64,000 nt of DNA from Citrifermentans bemidjiense Bem (lineage in GTDB: Bacteria; Desulfobacterota; Desulfuromonadia; Geobacterales; Geobacteraceae), in contig NC_011146.1 in NCBI RefSeq assembly GCF_000020725.1, positions 1-64,000 of the forward strand, read 5' to 3'. A program made the translations under genes and the position numbers. The notes beneath the pieces were generated by a model, which saw only the letters and a program-made list of their open reading frames with translations, had not been told where the DNA came from and did not search any database. Positions 32,832 through 41,607 of the stretch are shown one piece after another; position 1 is the stretch's first letter; every line of letters begins with the position of its first letter.

Positions 32832-32975
32832 CCCTCCCCCCCTGCGGGGGAGGGTCGGGGTGGGGGGGGAAGCGGCCATAGGCATTGCCGATAGCACCTT
32901 CACCCACCCCCCGACCCCCTCCCGCCTTCGCGGACCGAAGCGCTATGGCGCGCAGGCCCGTCAAGGGAGGGGGAG
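32832..32975. repeat. GC-rich inverted repeat between flxB and flxA
   Basis: CCCTCCCCC and GGGGGAGGG form a hairpin at 32832-32854. GGGAGGGTCGGGGTGGGG in the first half is complementary to CACCCCCCGACCCCCTCCC near 32903-32923. This is a nested palindromic element inside an operon, similar in style to 22800-22840 and 34096-34132. Confidence 0.65.
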
Positions 32976-32983
32976 AGATGGGG

Positions 32984-33994
32984 TTAGTCCTGCTTTGCGT
33001 TGATGGTGCTGAGTATCTCGGCTATGTCGATCCCTACCGGACAGGCGCGGACGCAGCGACCGCAACCGGTGCAGAGCGTCTTGCCGAATTTGTCGTCGTA
33101 ATACTTGAACTTGTGCATGATCCGGTTGCGGTAGCGCTTGTTCTGCACGTCGCGCGGGTTGTGGCCGGAGGCGTGGTTGGTGAACTTGCTGAAACCGCAG
33201 GCGTCCCAGTGCTTGCGGCGGGAACCCTGCTCGGTGCTCCCCTCGTCATTGATGTCGAAGCAGTGGCAGGCCGGGCATATGAAAGCGCAGGAGCCGCAGC
33301 CGACGCAGATGTCTGAGATTTTTTCCCAGAGCGGGTCCTCGAAGTGCCCCTCAAGCCACTTCTTGATCTTCACCAGGTCCAGCTTTTCCGTCCCCTGCTC
33401 GGCGAAGGGGGCCGCATCCACTGAAGCGGCTTCGCCGAAGAGCCCAGCGTGGGCATCGACCAAAGCCTTTCCTTTTTCCGTGACCGCCTTGCAGGCATAG
33501 GAGCCGTCCTTGAGCGGGGTGAGGAACAGGTCGCTTCCCGCCTCAGCATTAGGAGCCAAGCCGACCGCGGTGCAGAAACAGGCGTCATCACCTTTGGTGC
33601 AGGCGATCCCCACGATGGTGCTCTTGCGGCGGCGCTCCAGGTAGAACTCGTCGTTGTAGTCCCATGAGAAGACCGCGTCCAGGATGGCCGGAGAAGCGGC
33701 GTCGCAGGGTGGCGCGCCGATCAGCACCGTCTCCGGGAATCGGGAGCGGTCCACGTCGGTCACCTGCATCTTCCCGTCCTGCCTCTGGTAGGAGAGGATT
33801 TTCTCGCAGATGGGAAAGAACAGCTCTTTGGCCGAGCGGCGGGGAAGCGAGTCGAGCGTGAGTTCCGATCCGGCGGCAAGCGGCTGGTACAGGACGACTG
33901 AGTCCGCCTGTTTGGGTCCCACCACGACTTTCGACTCCTTGACCAGGAGGTCGATCAGATTGCGAAGGTTCTGTTCCGTAATTATCTGTGGCAT
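32984..33994 (-). CDS. flxB: FlxB-like iron-sulfur protein
   Basis: The 336-residue protein resembles AsrA/sulfhydrogenase beta-type electron-transfer subunits. An N-terminal domain of about 220 residues includes IGAPPCDAASPAILD and CTKGDDACFCTAVG. Two [4Fe-4S] motifs follow, CVGCGSCAFICPACHCFD and CTGCGRCVRACPVGID. It would carry electrons between FlxA and the Hdr module. ATG 33994 is set by AGGAG 7 bases upstream; a longer in-frame start at 34036 would translate a GACAATTGAC-type repeat and is rejected. Confidence 0.82.
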   Translation of the reverse strand: MPQIITEQNLRNLIDLLVKESKVVVGPKQADSVVLYQPLAAGSELTLDSLPRRSAKELFFPICEKILSYQRQDGKMQVTDVDRSRFPETVLIGAPPCDAASPAILDAVFSWDYNDEFYLERRRKSTIVGIACTKGDDACFCTAVGLAPNAEAGSDLFLTPLKDGSYACKAVTEKGKALVDAHAGLFGEAASVDAAPFAEQGTEKLDLVKIKKWLEGHFEDPLWEKISDICVGCGSCAFICPACHCFDINDEGSTEQGSRRKHWDACGFSKFTNHASGHNPRDVQNKRYRNRIMHKFKYYDDKFGKTLCTGCGRCVRACPVGIDIAEILSTINAKQD

Positions 33995-34012
33995 AGGGAT
34001 TCTCCTATAAAG

Positions 34013-34132
34013 CAATTGACAATTGACAATTGACAATGGACAACGATCTTTAGGTGGCTAAGGAGGCCGCTAGCTGGGCGCGCCTTGACTTTGAACCCCT
34101 CGCCCTCTGGGAGAGGGGCTGGGGTGAGGGTG
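34013..34132. repeat. GACAATTGAC unit and CCCTC hairpin between flxC and flxB
   Basis: 34013-34040 repeats CAATTGACAATTGACAATG. 34096-34132 has CCCCTC and GAGGGG arms around GCCCTCTGGGA with a GGGGTGAGGG tail. Both belong to families seen elsewhere in the window and lie inside the operon. Confidence 0.65.
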
Positions 34133-34152
34133 TTGCTAACTGGTAACAGCTT

Positions 34153-35097
34153 CTACTTTATGAACGACTGGTCGTCGTCTTCCCGGTACTGGGTGAGCGG
34201 CCCTTTCTCGGCGGGTGCGAGCCCTGCCTCGTAGTCGTAAAGCTCCTTCAGCTCCTTCGCCATGCGCCGGTTCAGGAGGTTCAGCGGGATGTCCATCGGG
34301 CAGACGCGCTCGCACTCGGCGCAGCCGCCGCAGCGCCCGGCCAGGTGCATGGCACGCACGATGTGCCAGGCGGTGTTTCCTGCGGGCCTGGGGGAGTTCT
34401 CCACCGCCTGGGGGCGGTTCTTGTCGCACAGGCACTGCTCGCAGTAGCAGAATGGGCAGACCTGGCGGCAGGCCATGCACCGGATGCAGCGGGAAAAGTG
34501 CTCTTTCCAGAAAGCCCAGCGCTCCGCCTGCGGCAGCGCCTCGATGCGCGCCATCTCCTCGGCTTCCAGCGGGGTCAGGCCGGAAAGTTCGGTGGCGGCG
34601 CCCGCCACGAAATCAGCCCCCTCCGGGTGATGGACCGTGCACTCCACACATTTTCTGGCGATGTTGGCTTCGGTCACCGACTCGCTGCGCTCGGCCCCGG
34701 AGCCGTAGACCCCGGCGCAGTCGACGGCGATGATGAAAAGATCCTCCCGCTTGATCTGGGATTCCCCCATCAGTCCGGCCAGTGCGCGCATGTCGCATCC
34801 CTTGGCGACGATGCCGATCCGTCCCTGCTTTAGCACCCCTTTCTTCGACTTGGTCAGGTAGACCGAGAGGTTGTTGACGCAGGCCGGCGAGAAGATGAGT
34901 TTTTCCGCCTCTTCCGGCGTGGTGATCAAGGCCGGGCGGGCCGTCCCTTTGCGGCGGCCAGGGAGGTAACCGACAACGCCGGCCACGGTTCCATCCTTAA
35001 GGACCTGCACTGCCTGCGTGCGGATCGCCTGGGTGACCGCCTGGTAGTAGGACGGCTCGATGCAGCTCGACTGGTTTTTGTTTGCTTTAGCGTTCAT
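34153..35097 (-). CDS. flxC: FlxC-like iron-sulfur protein
   Basis: The 314-residue protein has a front half with a FrhB/HdrA-accessory-like fold (IGIVAKGCDMRALAGLM, CVECTVHHPEGADF). Two Cys clusters follow: CIRCMACRQVCPFCYCEQC and CGGCAECERVCPMDIP. It sits between FlxD and FlxB and would relay electrons. Its start overlaps the flxD stop by four bases, so the pair is translationally coupled. The assignment rests on order as much as sequence. Confidence 0.78.
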   Translation of the reverse strand: MNAKANKNQSSCIEPSYYQAVTQAIRTQAVQVLKDGTVAGVVGYLPGRRKGTARPALITTPEEAEKLIFSPACVNNLSVYLTKSKKGVLKQGRIGIVAKGCDMRALAGLMGESQIKREDLFIIAVDCAGVYGSGAERSESVTEANIARKCVECTVHHPEGADFVAGAATELSGLTPLEAEEMARIEALPQAERWAFWKEHFSRCIRCMACRQVCPFCYCEQCLCDKNRPQAVENSPRPAGNTAWHIVRAMHLAGRCGGCAECERVCPMDIPLNLLNRRMAKELKELYDYEAGLAPAEKGPLTQYREDDDQSFIK

Positions 35098-35621
35098 ATC
35101 TTGTCGTAAGCCTCTTTGAGTTCAGGCGTGTTCACGACGCCGGGGACGTCCGCCATAGCTTGAAAGGCAGACCACTGCTCCTCGTGTTCCAGCGATTTGA
35201 ACTCCAGCATCGGTCCCATGGCGCGCACCCTCTCGGTCAGTTCGGTCACCACTTCGACCCACTTTCCCCCTTCGGCGGCGGAGACCCAGGAGAACTGGAG
35301 TCGGTGCAGGTCGACCCCGACGAAATCAAGCAGGGCACGGAAGGCCGCAAAACGGCGCCGGGCGTGGAAGTTGCCGGCCATGTAGTGGCAGTCGCCGGGG
35401 TGGCACCCCGAGACCAGCACCCCGTCCGCCCCTTTCTGGAAGGCGCGCAGGATGAAGACCGGGTCGATGCGGCCGGTGCAGGGGAACTTGAGCACCCGGA
35501 CGTTGGCCGGGTACTGCATCCGGCTGGTGCCGGCCAGGTCCGCACCGGCGTAGGTGCACCAGGTGCAGACGAAAGCGACTATCTTCGGCTCGAAATCGTG
35601 CTGTTTAGCTTCAGCGTGCAT
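35094..35621 (-). CDS. flxD: FlxD / MvhD-like [2Fe-2S] subunit
   Basis: The 175-residue protein matches MvhD, the adaptor that docks on HdrA. Conserved Cys appear in CTWCTYAGADLAGTSRMQYP, LKFPCTGRIDP and VSGCHPGDCHYMAGN. In methanogens MvhD passes hydrogenase electrons to HdrA; here it would pass electrons from FlxABC. AGAGG lies 7 bases before ATG. It is separated from hdrA by 151 bases holding GTTCAACGTTC repeats. Confidence 0.9.
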   Translation of the reverse strand: MHAEAKQHDFEPKIVAFVCTWCTYAGADLAGTSRMQYPANVRVLKFPCTGRIDPVFILRAFQKGADGVLVSGCHPGDCHYMAGNFHARRRFAAFRALLDFVGVDLHRLQFSWVSAAEGGKWVEVVTELTERVRAMGPMLEFKSLEHEEQWSAFQAMADVPGVVNTPELKEAYDKI

Positions 35622-35638
35622 GTGGAAACCTCTGAAAA

Positions 35639-35771
35639 ACGTTCAACGTTCAAGGTTCAACGTTCGGAAACGTGTTAGCCCTGACGGAACAGAGTGTTGG
35701 TGACTTGTACCAGTGCAGTAGCCGTTTTATGTTGCCGTCCGTCGAACATTGAACGTTGAACGTTGAACGGT
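35639..35771. repeat. GTTCAACGTTC repeats between hdrA and flxD
   Basis: 35639-35668 reads as tandem ACGTTCAA units. 35744-35771 has the complement (TTGAACGTTGAACG), so the two clusters could pair across about 75 bases. A related unit is near 22748. Confidence 0.65.
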
Positions 35772-35772
35772 T

Positions 35773-37770
35773 TTAAAGCGATTCGATCATCGCCATGATC
35801 TGCTCGTCGGTGTAGCCGTCGAGCTCGACGCTCTTGGACGGACAGGTGGCCTGGCAGGTGCCGCAGCCGCCGCAGACGCCGGGGTTCACGTAGGCCACTA
35901 CCTTGACCAGATTCCCCTGGCGGTCCCTGATTTCCTTCTCCTCGACGGCGCCGTAGGGGCAGACCTTCTTGCAGGCAAGACAGCCGACGCAGTATTTCTC
36001 GTTGACTTTGGCGACCACCGGGTCGCGCTCCAACTGGTCCTTGGAGAAGAGTGTCATCACCTTGGCCGCGGCGGCGGAAGCCTGGGACACCGTGTCCGGG
36101 ATATCCTTCGGCCCCTGGCAGGCCCCGGCCAGATAGATCCCGGCGGTAGCGCACTCGACGGGCTTCAGCTTCGCGTGGGCCTCGGAGTAGAAGTTGTACT
36201 TGTCGTAGGAGATGCCCAGCTTCTGTGCCAGCTGGTCGGCTCCGTCCTGGGCCTGCACCGCGGTGGCCAGGACCACCAGGTCGGCTTCGATCTCCACCTG
36301 CACGCCGACTTGAATATCGCTCCCCATCACCACGATCTTCTCGCCCTTCTGGTACAGGCGGGAGACCATCCCCCTGATGTAGACCGCCTCCTCTTCCTCG
36401 ACGGCGCGCCTCCAGAACTCGTCGTACCCCTTCCCCGGGGTCCTCGCGTCCATGAAGAAGACGTATGCCTGGCCGTCGTGCACCTTGTGGTGGTAGAGCA
36501 TGGTGTGCTTCGCGGTGTACATGCAGCAGACCTTGGAGCAGTAGGAGATCCCTTTCTCCCTGGCGCGGGAGCCGACGCACTGGATGAATACCACCTGCTT
36601 CGGTTCCTTGCCGTCGGACGGCCTCAGGATCTTGCCGCCGGTAGGACCTGAGGCGGAGGCGAGCCGTTCGAAGGTCATGCCGTCGATGACGTCGGGGATG
36701 GCGCCGTAGCCGAACTCGCCGTACCCCTGGATCGGGCTGTCCTCAGGCTTTCTGTCTATGGAGTAGAGCTTGAATCCGGTGGCGACCACGACGGCGCCCA
36801 CGGCTTCGACGGAGAAACGATCCTCCTGCTGGTAGTCCACCGCTCCCGGCCCACAGACCTTGGCGCAGACGCCGCACTTGCCGCTTTGGAACATGGTGCA
36901 GTTCTCGCGGTCGATGACCGGGGTGTTCGGTACCGCCTGCGGGAAGGGGACGTAGATGGCGGTGCGCAGCCCGTGCCCCTGGTCGAACTCGTTGGGGATC
37001 TTCTTCTTCGGGCACTTGGTCATGCAGATGCCGCAGCCGGTGCACTTCGACTCATTCACCGAGCGCGCCTTGTGCTTCAGCGTGACCTGGAAGTTGCCGA
37101 TGTACCCCTCGACCTTCTCGACCTCGGAAAAGGTGTGCAGGGTGATGTTCGGGTGGTTGGCGACGTCGACCATCTTCGGGGTCATGATGCACTGGGAGCA
37201 GTCAAGCGTCGGGAAGGTCTCGGAGAGCTGCGCCATGTGCCCGCCGATGGAGGGCTCGCGCTCGACCAGCACCACCTGGTGCCCCGCGTCGGCGATGTCG
37301 AGCGCTGCCTGGATTCCCGCGATCCCCCCGCCGATGACAAGCGCCCGCTTGGTGACCGGCACGGTAATGGGCGCGAGCGACTTACCCTTCTTGACCCGCT
37401 CCACCATGAGCTTCACGATGTCGCTGGCCTTCGACGTCGCAAGTTTCTTGTCCTCGTGGACCCAGGAGCAGTGCTCGCGGATGTTGGCCATGTCGCAGAG
37501 GTACGGGTTGAGACCCGCGGCCGATGCCGCTTTCCTGAAGGTCTTCTCGTGCATGCGAGGGCTGCACGCCGCCACCACCACGCCGTCTAGCTTGTGCTCG
37601 GATACGGCCTTCTTCAAAAGGTTCTGCCCCGGGTCGGAACACATGTACTTGTAATCGCAGGCGTAAGCTACGCCGGAGATCTTCCCGGCGGCTCGGGCCA
37701 CCTGCTCCACATCCACGGTACGGGAGATATTCTCGCCGCAGTGGCACACAAAAACACCGATTCTGGACAT
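35773..37770 (-). CDS. hdrA: HdrA: flavin-containing heterodisulfide reductase-type subunit
   Basis: The 665-residue protein has the HdrA layout. An N-terminal Cys domain (FVCHCGENISRTVD) is followed by a thioredoxin-reductase-like FAD domain with IGGGIAGIQAALDIADAGHQ near 150. [4Fe-4S] sites include CTGCGICMTKCPKK, CVGCLACKKVCP and CGGCGTCQATCP. HdrA is the flavin site where electrons bifurcate to a low- and a high-potential acceptor. No in-frame stop or Sec signal is seen. GAGGAG lies before ATG. Confidence 0.92.
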   Translation of the reverse strand: MSRIGVFVCHCGENISRTVDVEQVARAAGKISGVAYACDYKYMCSDPGQNLLKKAVSEHKLDGVVVAACSPRMHEKTFRKAASAAGLNPYLCDMANIREHCSWVHEDKKLATSKASDIVKLMVERVKKGKSLAPITVPVTKRALVIGGGIAGIQAALDIADAGHQVVLVEREPSIGGHMAQLSETFPTLDCSQCIMTPKMVDVANHPNITLHTFSEVEKVEGYIGNFQVTLKHKARSVNESKCTGCGICMTKCPKKKIPNEFDQGHGLRTAIYVPFPQAVPNTPVIDRENCTMFQSGKCGVCAKVCGPGAVDYQQEDRFSVEAVGAVVVATGFKLYSIDRKPEDSPIQGYGEFGYGAIPDVIDGMTFERLASASGPTGGKILRPSDGKEPKQVVFIQCVGSRAREKGISYCSKVCCMYTAKHTMLYHHKVHDGQAYVFFMDARTPGKGYDEFWRRAVEEEEAVYIRGMVSRLYQKGEKIVVMGSDIQVGVQVEIEADLVVLATAVQAQDGADQLAQKLGISYDKYNFYSEAHAKLKPVECATAGIYLAGACQGPKDIPDTVSQASAAAAKVMTLFSKDQLERDPVVAKVNEKYCVGCLACKKVCPYGAVEEKEIRDRQGNLVKVVAYVNPGVCGGCGTCQATCPSKSVELDGYTDEQIMAMIESL

Positions 37771-37803
37771 AAGCTCCTCAATCGTTAGCTGCCGGCCCTT
37801 GGG

Positions 37804-38757
37804 CTACAGCAGTTGTTTCTCTCTTAAAAGCGGCTTCGGGTCGGTGATGACGCTCTCGAAGCCGAGGTTCCCGGAGGGGACTCCCATGGCGAGGGCGGCG
37901 AGCTGCGTGATGTAGAAGACCGGCAGGTCGCGCTGGTCCTTGGGTGCTCCTTGCTGCAGCTCGGAGCCGAAGATGTTGCCGAACAGCGTGGAGTCGGGGG
38001 CGCCATAGGCGTCCTTGATCTCCTTCTGCCTGATGTCGAGGTTGCCGTGGCAAAGCGGGCAGGCGACCATGATGCAGTCGGCGCCGGCGAGCCGCGCCGA
38101 TTCCAGGATGGCGTTGGAGAGCTTCAGCACCACGCCCGGGCGCGACAGGGTGAAGTTGGCCCCGCAGCACTCCATCCGGTGCGACCACTTGACCGGCTCG
38201 GCGCCGAGCGCGCGCAGGATATCTTCCATGATGCTCGGGTCCTCGCAGTCGTCGAGCTCGGGGACTTCGGGGGGGCGGGTGAGGAGGCAGCCGTAGTAGC
38301 TTGCCACCTTCAGCCCGAGCAGCGGCTTCTTGACGCTCTCCTCCAGCTTGGACAGGCCGAATTCCCGCGCCAGGATCTCCAGGATGTGCTTGACCGGTTT
38401 GTCGAGGGCAGCCGGTCCGGCGATGGCGGTTTCGACCTGCTTCCTCTTCTCTTCGTCCTCTTTCAGGTGGTGCTGCGTGGTCTTAAGCCGCGAGAAACAG
38501 GCGGCGCAGGCAACGGCCAGGTCACCTTCGACCTGCTCCGCCAGCGAGAGGTTCTTGGCGCAAAGGGAGAGCGACAAAAGCTCGTCCACGTTGTGGGCCG
38601 GGGTGGCGCCGCAGCAGAACCAGTCCGGCACCTCCTTCAGCCCCACGTTCAGCGCTTTGAAAAGCGCCCGGGTGGAGATGTCGTATTCGCGCCCCGAGGC
38701 ATGCAGCGAGCAGCCGGGGTAGTAGGAATAATTGAGCCGTTTCTTGCCAGGTGTCAC
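37804..38757 (-). CDS. hdrB: HdrB: CCG-domain heterodisulfide reductase-type subunit
   Basis: The 317-residue protein has two CCG domains: YYPGC, FCCGA and CAAC in the first, and YYGC, ECCGA and CPLCHG in the second. In HdrB these hold the noncubane [4Fe-4S] clusters that reduce a disulfide. In organisms without coenzyme M the substrate may be a small disulfide such as DsrC-like protein or another thiol; none is identified here. It starts at GTG overlapping the hdrC stop by four bases. Confidence 0.92.
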   Translation of the reverse strand: MTPGKKRLNYSYYPGCSLHASGREYDISTRALFKALNVGLKEVPDWFCCGATPAHNVDELLSLSLCAKNLSLAEQVEGDLAVACAACFSRLKTTQHHLKEDEEKRKQVETAIAGPAALDKPVKHILEILAREFGLSKLEESVKKPLLGLKVASYYGCLLTRPPEVPELDDCEDPSIMEDILRALGAEPVKWSHRMECCGANFTLSRPGVVLKLSNAILESARLAGADCIMVACPLCHGNLDIRQKEIKDAYGAPDSTLFGNIFGSELQQGAPKDQRDLPVFYITQLAALAMGVPSGNLGFESVITDPKPLLREKQLL

Positions 38758-39338
38758 AGCGCCTCTCCTTTCTTGCGCATCTCCTCGATCCTCTTGAAGA
38801 TCGCCTCGATCTCACCGATGTTCTTGTTTTTCGAATGGAACATCTTGAGCTTTCCCTTGGAGATCAGCTTCGGCCCGAGCATCAGGTCTTTCAGGAACTG
38901 CCCGCTCTTCATGTTGAACGCGGCGCCAAGCCTCAGCTCGTACTGCCTGCCGTAGGTGCGGATGTTCTCGATGAAGAGCCGGTTGGCGAGCTGCACGTAG
39001 CTTTCCTTCGAGGGGCCGTCGGCGTCCCAGGAGAGCTTTCTCAGCGCGTCCATGATGCCGGCGAGGTCGACCTTGTTCGGGCAGCGGGTGGTGCAGGTCT
39101 CGCAGGAGGCGCAGTACCAGATGGAGCGGCCGGCGAGGACGCGCTGCCCCTGCCCGAGCTGCAGTAGCCGGACGATCCGGTTGGGGGGGTGCTCCATGAA
39201 CGCCGACATCGGGCAGCCGGCGGAGCACTTGCCGCACTGGAAACAGCGCCGCACCGAGCTGCCGGAAAGCGCCTCCACCTTTTTCACGAAACCGACGTTC
39301 ATGGTCTCGTTCGACAGGTGCATCAATTTGTTTTTCAC
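38754..39338 (-). CDS. hdrC: HdrC: [4Fe-4S] subunit
   Basis: The 194-residue protein has two ferredoxin-type clusters, CFQCGKCSAGCPMS near residue 32 and CASCETCTTRCP near 76, then a helical tail. HdrC carries electrons from HdrA to HdrB. It is the first gene of the seven-gene minus-strand unit. The start is GTG 39338 with GAGG 6 bases upstream. A promoter-like pair lies 44 bases before it. Confidence 0.9.
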   Translation of the reverse strand: MKNKLMHLSNETMNVGFVKKVEALSGSSVRRCFQCGKCSAGCPMSAFMEHPPNRIVRLLQLGQGQRVLAGRSIWYCASCETCTTRCPNKVDLAGIMDALRKLSWDADGPSKESYVQLANRLFIENIRTYGRQYELRLGAAFNMKSGQFLKDLMLGPKLISKGKLKMFHSKNKNIGEIEAIFKRIEEMRKKGEAL

Positions 39339-39381
39339 AGCGGACCTCGTGAGGTAGTGAGAAATTTAATAAACGGCGAGA

Positions 39382-39410
39382 ATCATACGACCACTCCGAC
39401 CGGGACGCAA
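39382..39410 (-). promoter_or_regulatory. Candidate sigma-70 promoter for hdrC-flxA
   Basis: On the minus strand TTGCGT (39405-39410) and TATGAT (39382-39387) are 17 bases apart. The -10 box is a five-of-six match, the -35 box a weak one. It lies about 44 bases before the hdrC start. Confidence 0.5.
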
Positions 39411-39805
39411 GGAGAAAGTTCCTTCACATGTCATTCTTCAAGAACAGCGTTTTACAAATGACTGTTTTGGCGAGTGTCGAAAAAATGCAGCTGGAATATA
39501 CGCCATTTTAAAACAAAAAAGCAAGGATTTGTTGCGCGTTGAAGTAATTGAAAAAGAAGGATTTTTAAAGAAAGTGACGCTAATTACGTGAAATTATCGA
39601 GAAATTCGGGCGACGCAATTCGAAGAAAAAGGCGAATTTTAAAACAACGGTGGGAGGACAAGCGATATTAGGCTAAAGTCACTGAAGTTACGGGGAAAAT
39701 GGAAGCAATGCGTACCTTGTTGCACCAGCCGCTGAAAGCGGGAGTTTGGTGCGGGTATACACGATTTTAAAACAAAAAACGTTCATGTGGCGGGGGGTAA
39801 AAGCT

Positions 39806-39834
39806 TTGACAGGAAAAGTGAAATGTAATAATAG
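39806..39834 (+). promoter_or_regulatory. Candidate promoter for the ABC exporter operon
   Basis: A perfect TTGACA at 39806-39811 is followed after 17 bases by TAATAG at 39829-39834, inside an AATGTAATAATAG stretch. It faces the ABC exporter genes and ends about 33 bases before the likely translation start. Confidence 0.5.
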
Positions 39835-39896
39835 TACCGTGGCGTTAGACCTGGACGAGGTGTGCCATCGAGGAACTGAAGAGACTATACCGCTAC

Positions 39897-41606
39897 GTGC
39901 GGACCTGCAGGGGGGCCTACCTGGGCGGCGCGCTGCTGCTGGTCGGCACCAACCTGTGCGGGCTAGCGATTCCTTGGCTGCTGAAGCTCGCCATCGAGGA
40001 GTTGCAGCATCCGGCTTCGGGCCGCTTCACCCCTGGGCAGTACGGCGCCATGATCGCGGCAGCCGCCGTGGGTCAAGGGATAATCCGCGTTTTCTCACGC
40101 ACCACGCTCCTTAACGCCGGGCGGCGTATCGAGTACCTGTTGCGCGAGGACCTCTACGGCAAGCTGTTGACGCTCGACCGCACCTATTTCTCCAACTGGC
40201 GTACCGGCGACATCCTCTCCCGGCTGGCAAACGACTTGACCAACGTCAGGATGCTGCTCGGCTTCGGGGTGCTGAGCGTGCTCAACACCTTCGTCGTCTA
40301 CACCGCTGCCCTTATACTGCTGACCCGCATCTCCCCCTTTCTCACCATCTGCGCCATAGCCCCTTTCCCGTTGATGATCTTCATCGTGAAGAAGCTGAGC
40401 GCCTCGATGTTCAAGACCTCAAAACGCATGCAGGAGGCGCTTTCCAGGCTGACCACCCGGGTGGAGGAAAACGTCTCCGCCGCCGCGGTGGTGAAAGCGT
40501 ATTGCCGCGAGGAGGGGGAGATCGAGACCTTCCGGCAGGTCTGTGACGGCTACAGCGACGCGAGCATGGCGGTCGCCAAGATCCGCGGGTTTATGCTCCC
40601 GGTCATGGCCTCGACCGGCGCTTTCGGTACGCTCATCATCCTCTTCGTCGGGGGCGCGCAGGTGGTCCGCGGCGAGCTGACCCTGGGCGGCTTCGTCGCC
40701 TTCAACGGCTACCTCGCCATGCTGGTGTGGCCGACCATCATGCTGGGATGGATTCTGAACCTGGTGCAGCGGGGCGCGGCCTCCATGGCGCGGCTGGGCG
40801 AGATCCTCAACGCCAGCGCCGAGGTGGTCGAGCCGAGCGACCCCGTCGATCCCGGCGAAATCAGGGGAGAGATAGAGTTTCGCAACCTGACCTTCTCCTA
40901 CGGTGCGACCGAGATGCTGCGCGGCATAACGCTGAAGGTGCCGGCTGGGTCGCGGATTGGTATCGTCGGAGTGGTGGGAAGCGGCAAGTCCACCCTGGTC
41001 AGGATGATCCCCAGGCTTTTCCCGGTGCCCGACGGCACCGTCTTCATCGACGGCGTCGATCTGAACCGGATTTCCCTGGAGAAGATCCGTGCCGCCGTCG
41101 GCTTCGTGCCGCAGGAAGGCTTTCTCTTCTCGCGCAGCATCGCCGAGAACGTTGCCTACGGAAAGCCCGGGGCGGGGAGAGAAGAAATCGAGCGTGCCGT
41201 AAGGATAGCCGGACTCGCCGGGGACGTAGCGCGCTTTCCGCAGGGGTTGGAGACCATGGTGGGCGAGAGGGGGGTGACCCTTTCCGGCGGACAGCGCCAG
41301 AGGGTTTCCATAGCTCGCGCGCTCCTCAAGGAGCCGAGCATACTGGTGCTGGACGACCCCCTTTCCGCGGTCGACGCCGATACCGAGGAAGAGATATTGT
41401 CGGCCCTGTCCGGGTATTACGGCGAGCGGACCGTGCTGATCGTATCGCACAGGCTGTCCCCCCTGCGGGGGTGCGACCAGATCATCGTTCTCGAGCAGGG
41501 GGCCATCGTCGAACAGGGAAGCCACGAGGAGCTTTTGGAGTTGGGCGGGCGCTACGCTGCCATCCATAAGGAAGAGCAGTTGAAGGCGGAGATAGAGAGG
41601 CTTTAG
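39897..41606 (+). CDS. ABC exporter half-transporter A (MdlA/BmrC-like)
   Basis: The protein fuses six membrane helices to an ATPase domain. Walker A is VGVVGSGKSTLVRMIPR, signature LSGGQRQRVSIARAL, and Walker B ILVLDDPLSAVD, with Asp in place of the catalytic Glu. This degenerate Walker B is typical of one partner in heterodimeric exporters. The next gene overlaps its role. GTG 39897 gives 569 residues but lacks a good ribosome site. The open frame reads back to 39849, and an ATC at 39867 has GAGG six bases upstream, giving IEELKRLYRYV, which looks like the expected N-terminus. The true start may therefore be a rare ATC. Confidence 0.9.
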   Translation: MRTCRGAYLGGALLLVGTNLCGLAIPWLLKLAIEELQHPASGRFTPGQYGAMIAAAAVGQGIIRVFSRTTLLNAGRRIEYLLREDLYGKLLTLDRTYFSNWRTGDILSRLANDLTNVRMLLGFGVLSVLNTFVVYTAALILLTRISPFLTICAIAPFPLMIFIVKKLSASMFKTSKRMQEALSRLTTRVEENVSAAAVVKAYCREEGEIETFRQVCDGYSDASMAVAKIRGFMLPVMASTGAFGTLIILFVGGAQVVRGELTLGGFVAFNGYLAMLVWPTIMLGWILNLVQRGAASMARLGEILNASAEVVEPSDPVDPGEIRGEIEFRNLTFSYGATEMLRGITLKVPAGSRIGIVGVVGSGKSTLVRMIPRLFPVPDGTVFIDGVDLNRISLEKIRAAVGFVPQEGFLFSRSIAENVAYGKPGAGREEIERAVRIAGLAGDVARFPQGLETMVGERGVTLSGGQRQRVSIARALLKEPSILVLDDPLSAVDADTEEEILSALSGYYGERTVLIVSHRLSPLRGCDQIIVLEQGAIVEQGSHEELLELGGRYAAIHKEEQLKAEIERL

Positions 41607-41607
41607 T

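Larger units (their letters stand above)
39361..39866. other. A/T-rich gap with three ATTTTAAAACAA motifs
   Basis: This gap between divergent operons has no gene. ATTTTAAAACAA occurs at 39505-39516, 39636-39647 and 39764-39775, about 130 bases apart and all in the same orientation. The first and third copies share a longer match, with TATAC just upstream and AAAA downstream. Base composition is much richer in A/T than the flanking genes. The motif could be a repeated regulator site. Confidence 0.55.

Noticed and set aside
33995-34036. Longer flxB start at 34036
   Set aside because: The extra codons come from the GACAATTGAC repeat, and AGGAG lies correctly before the ATG at 33994.
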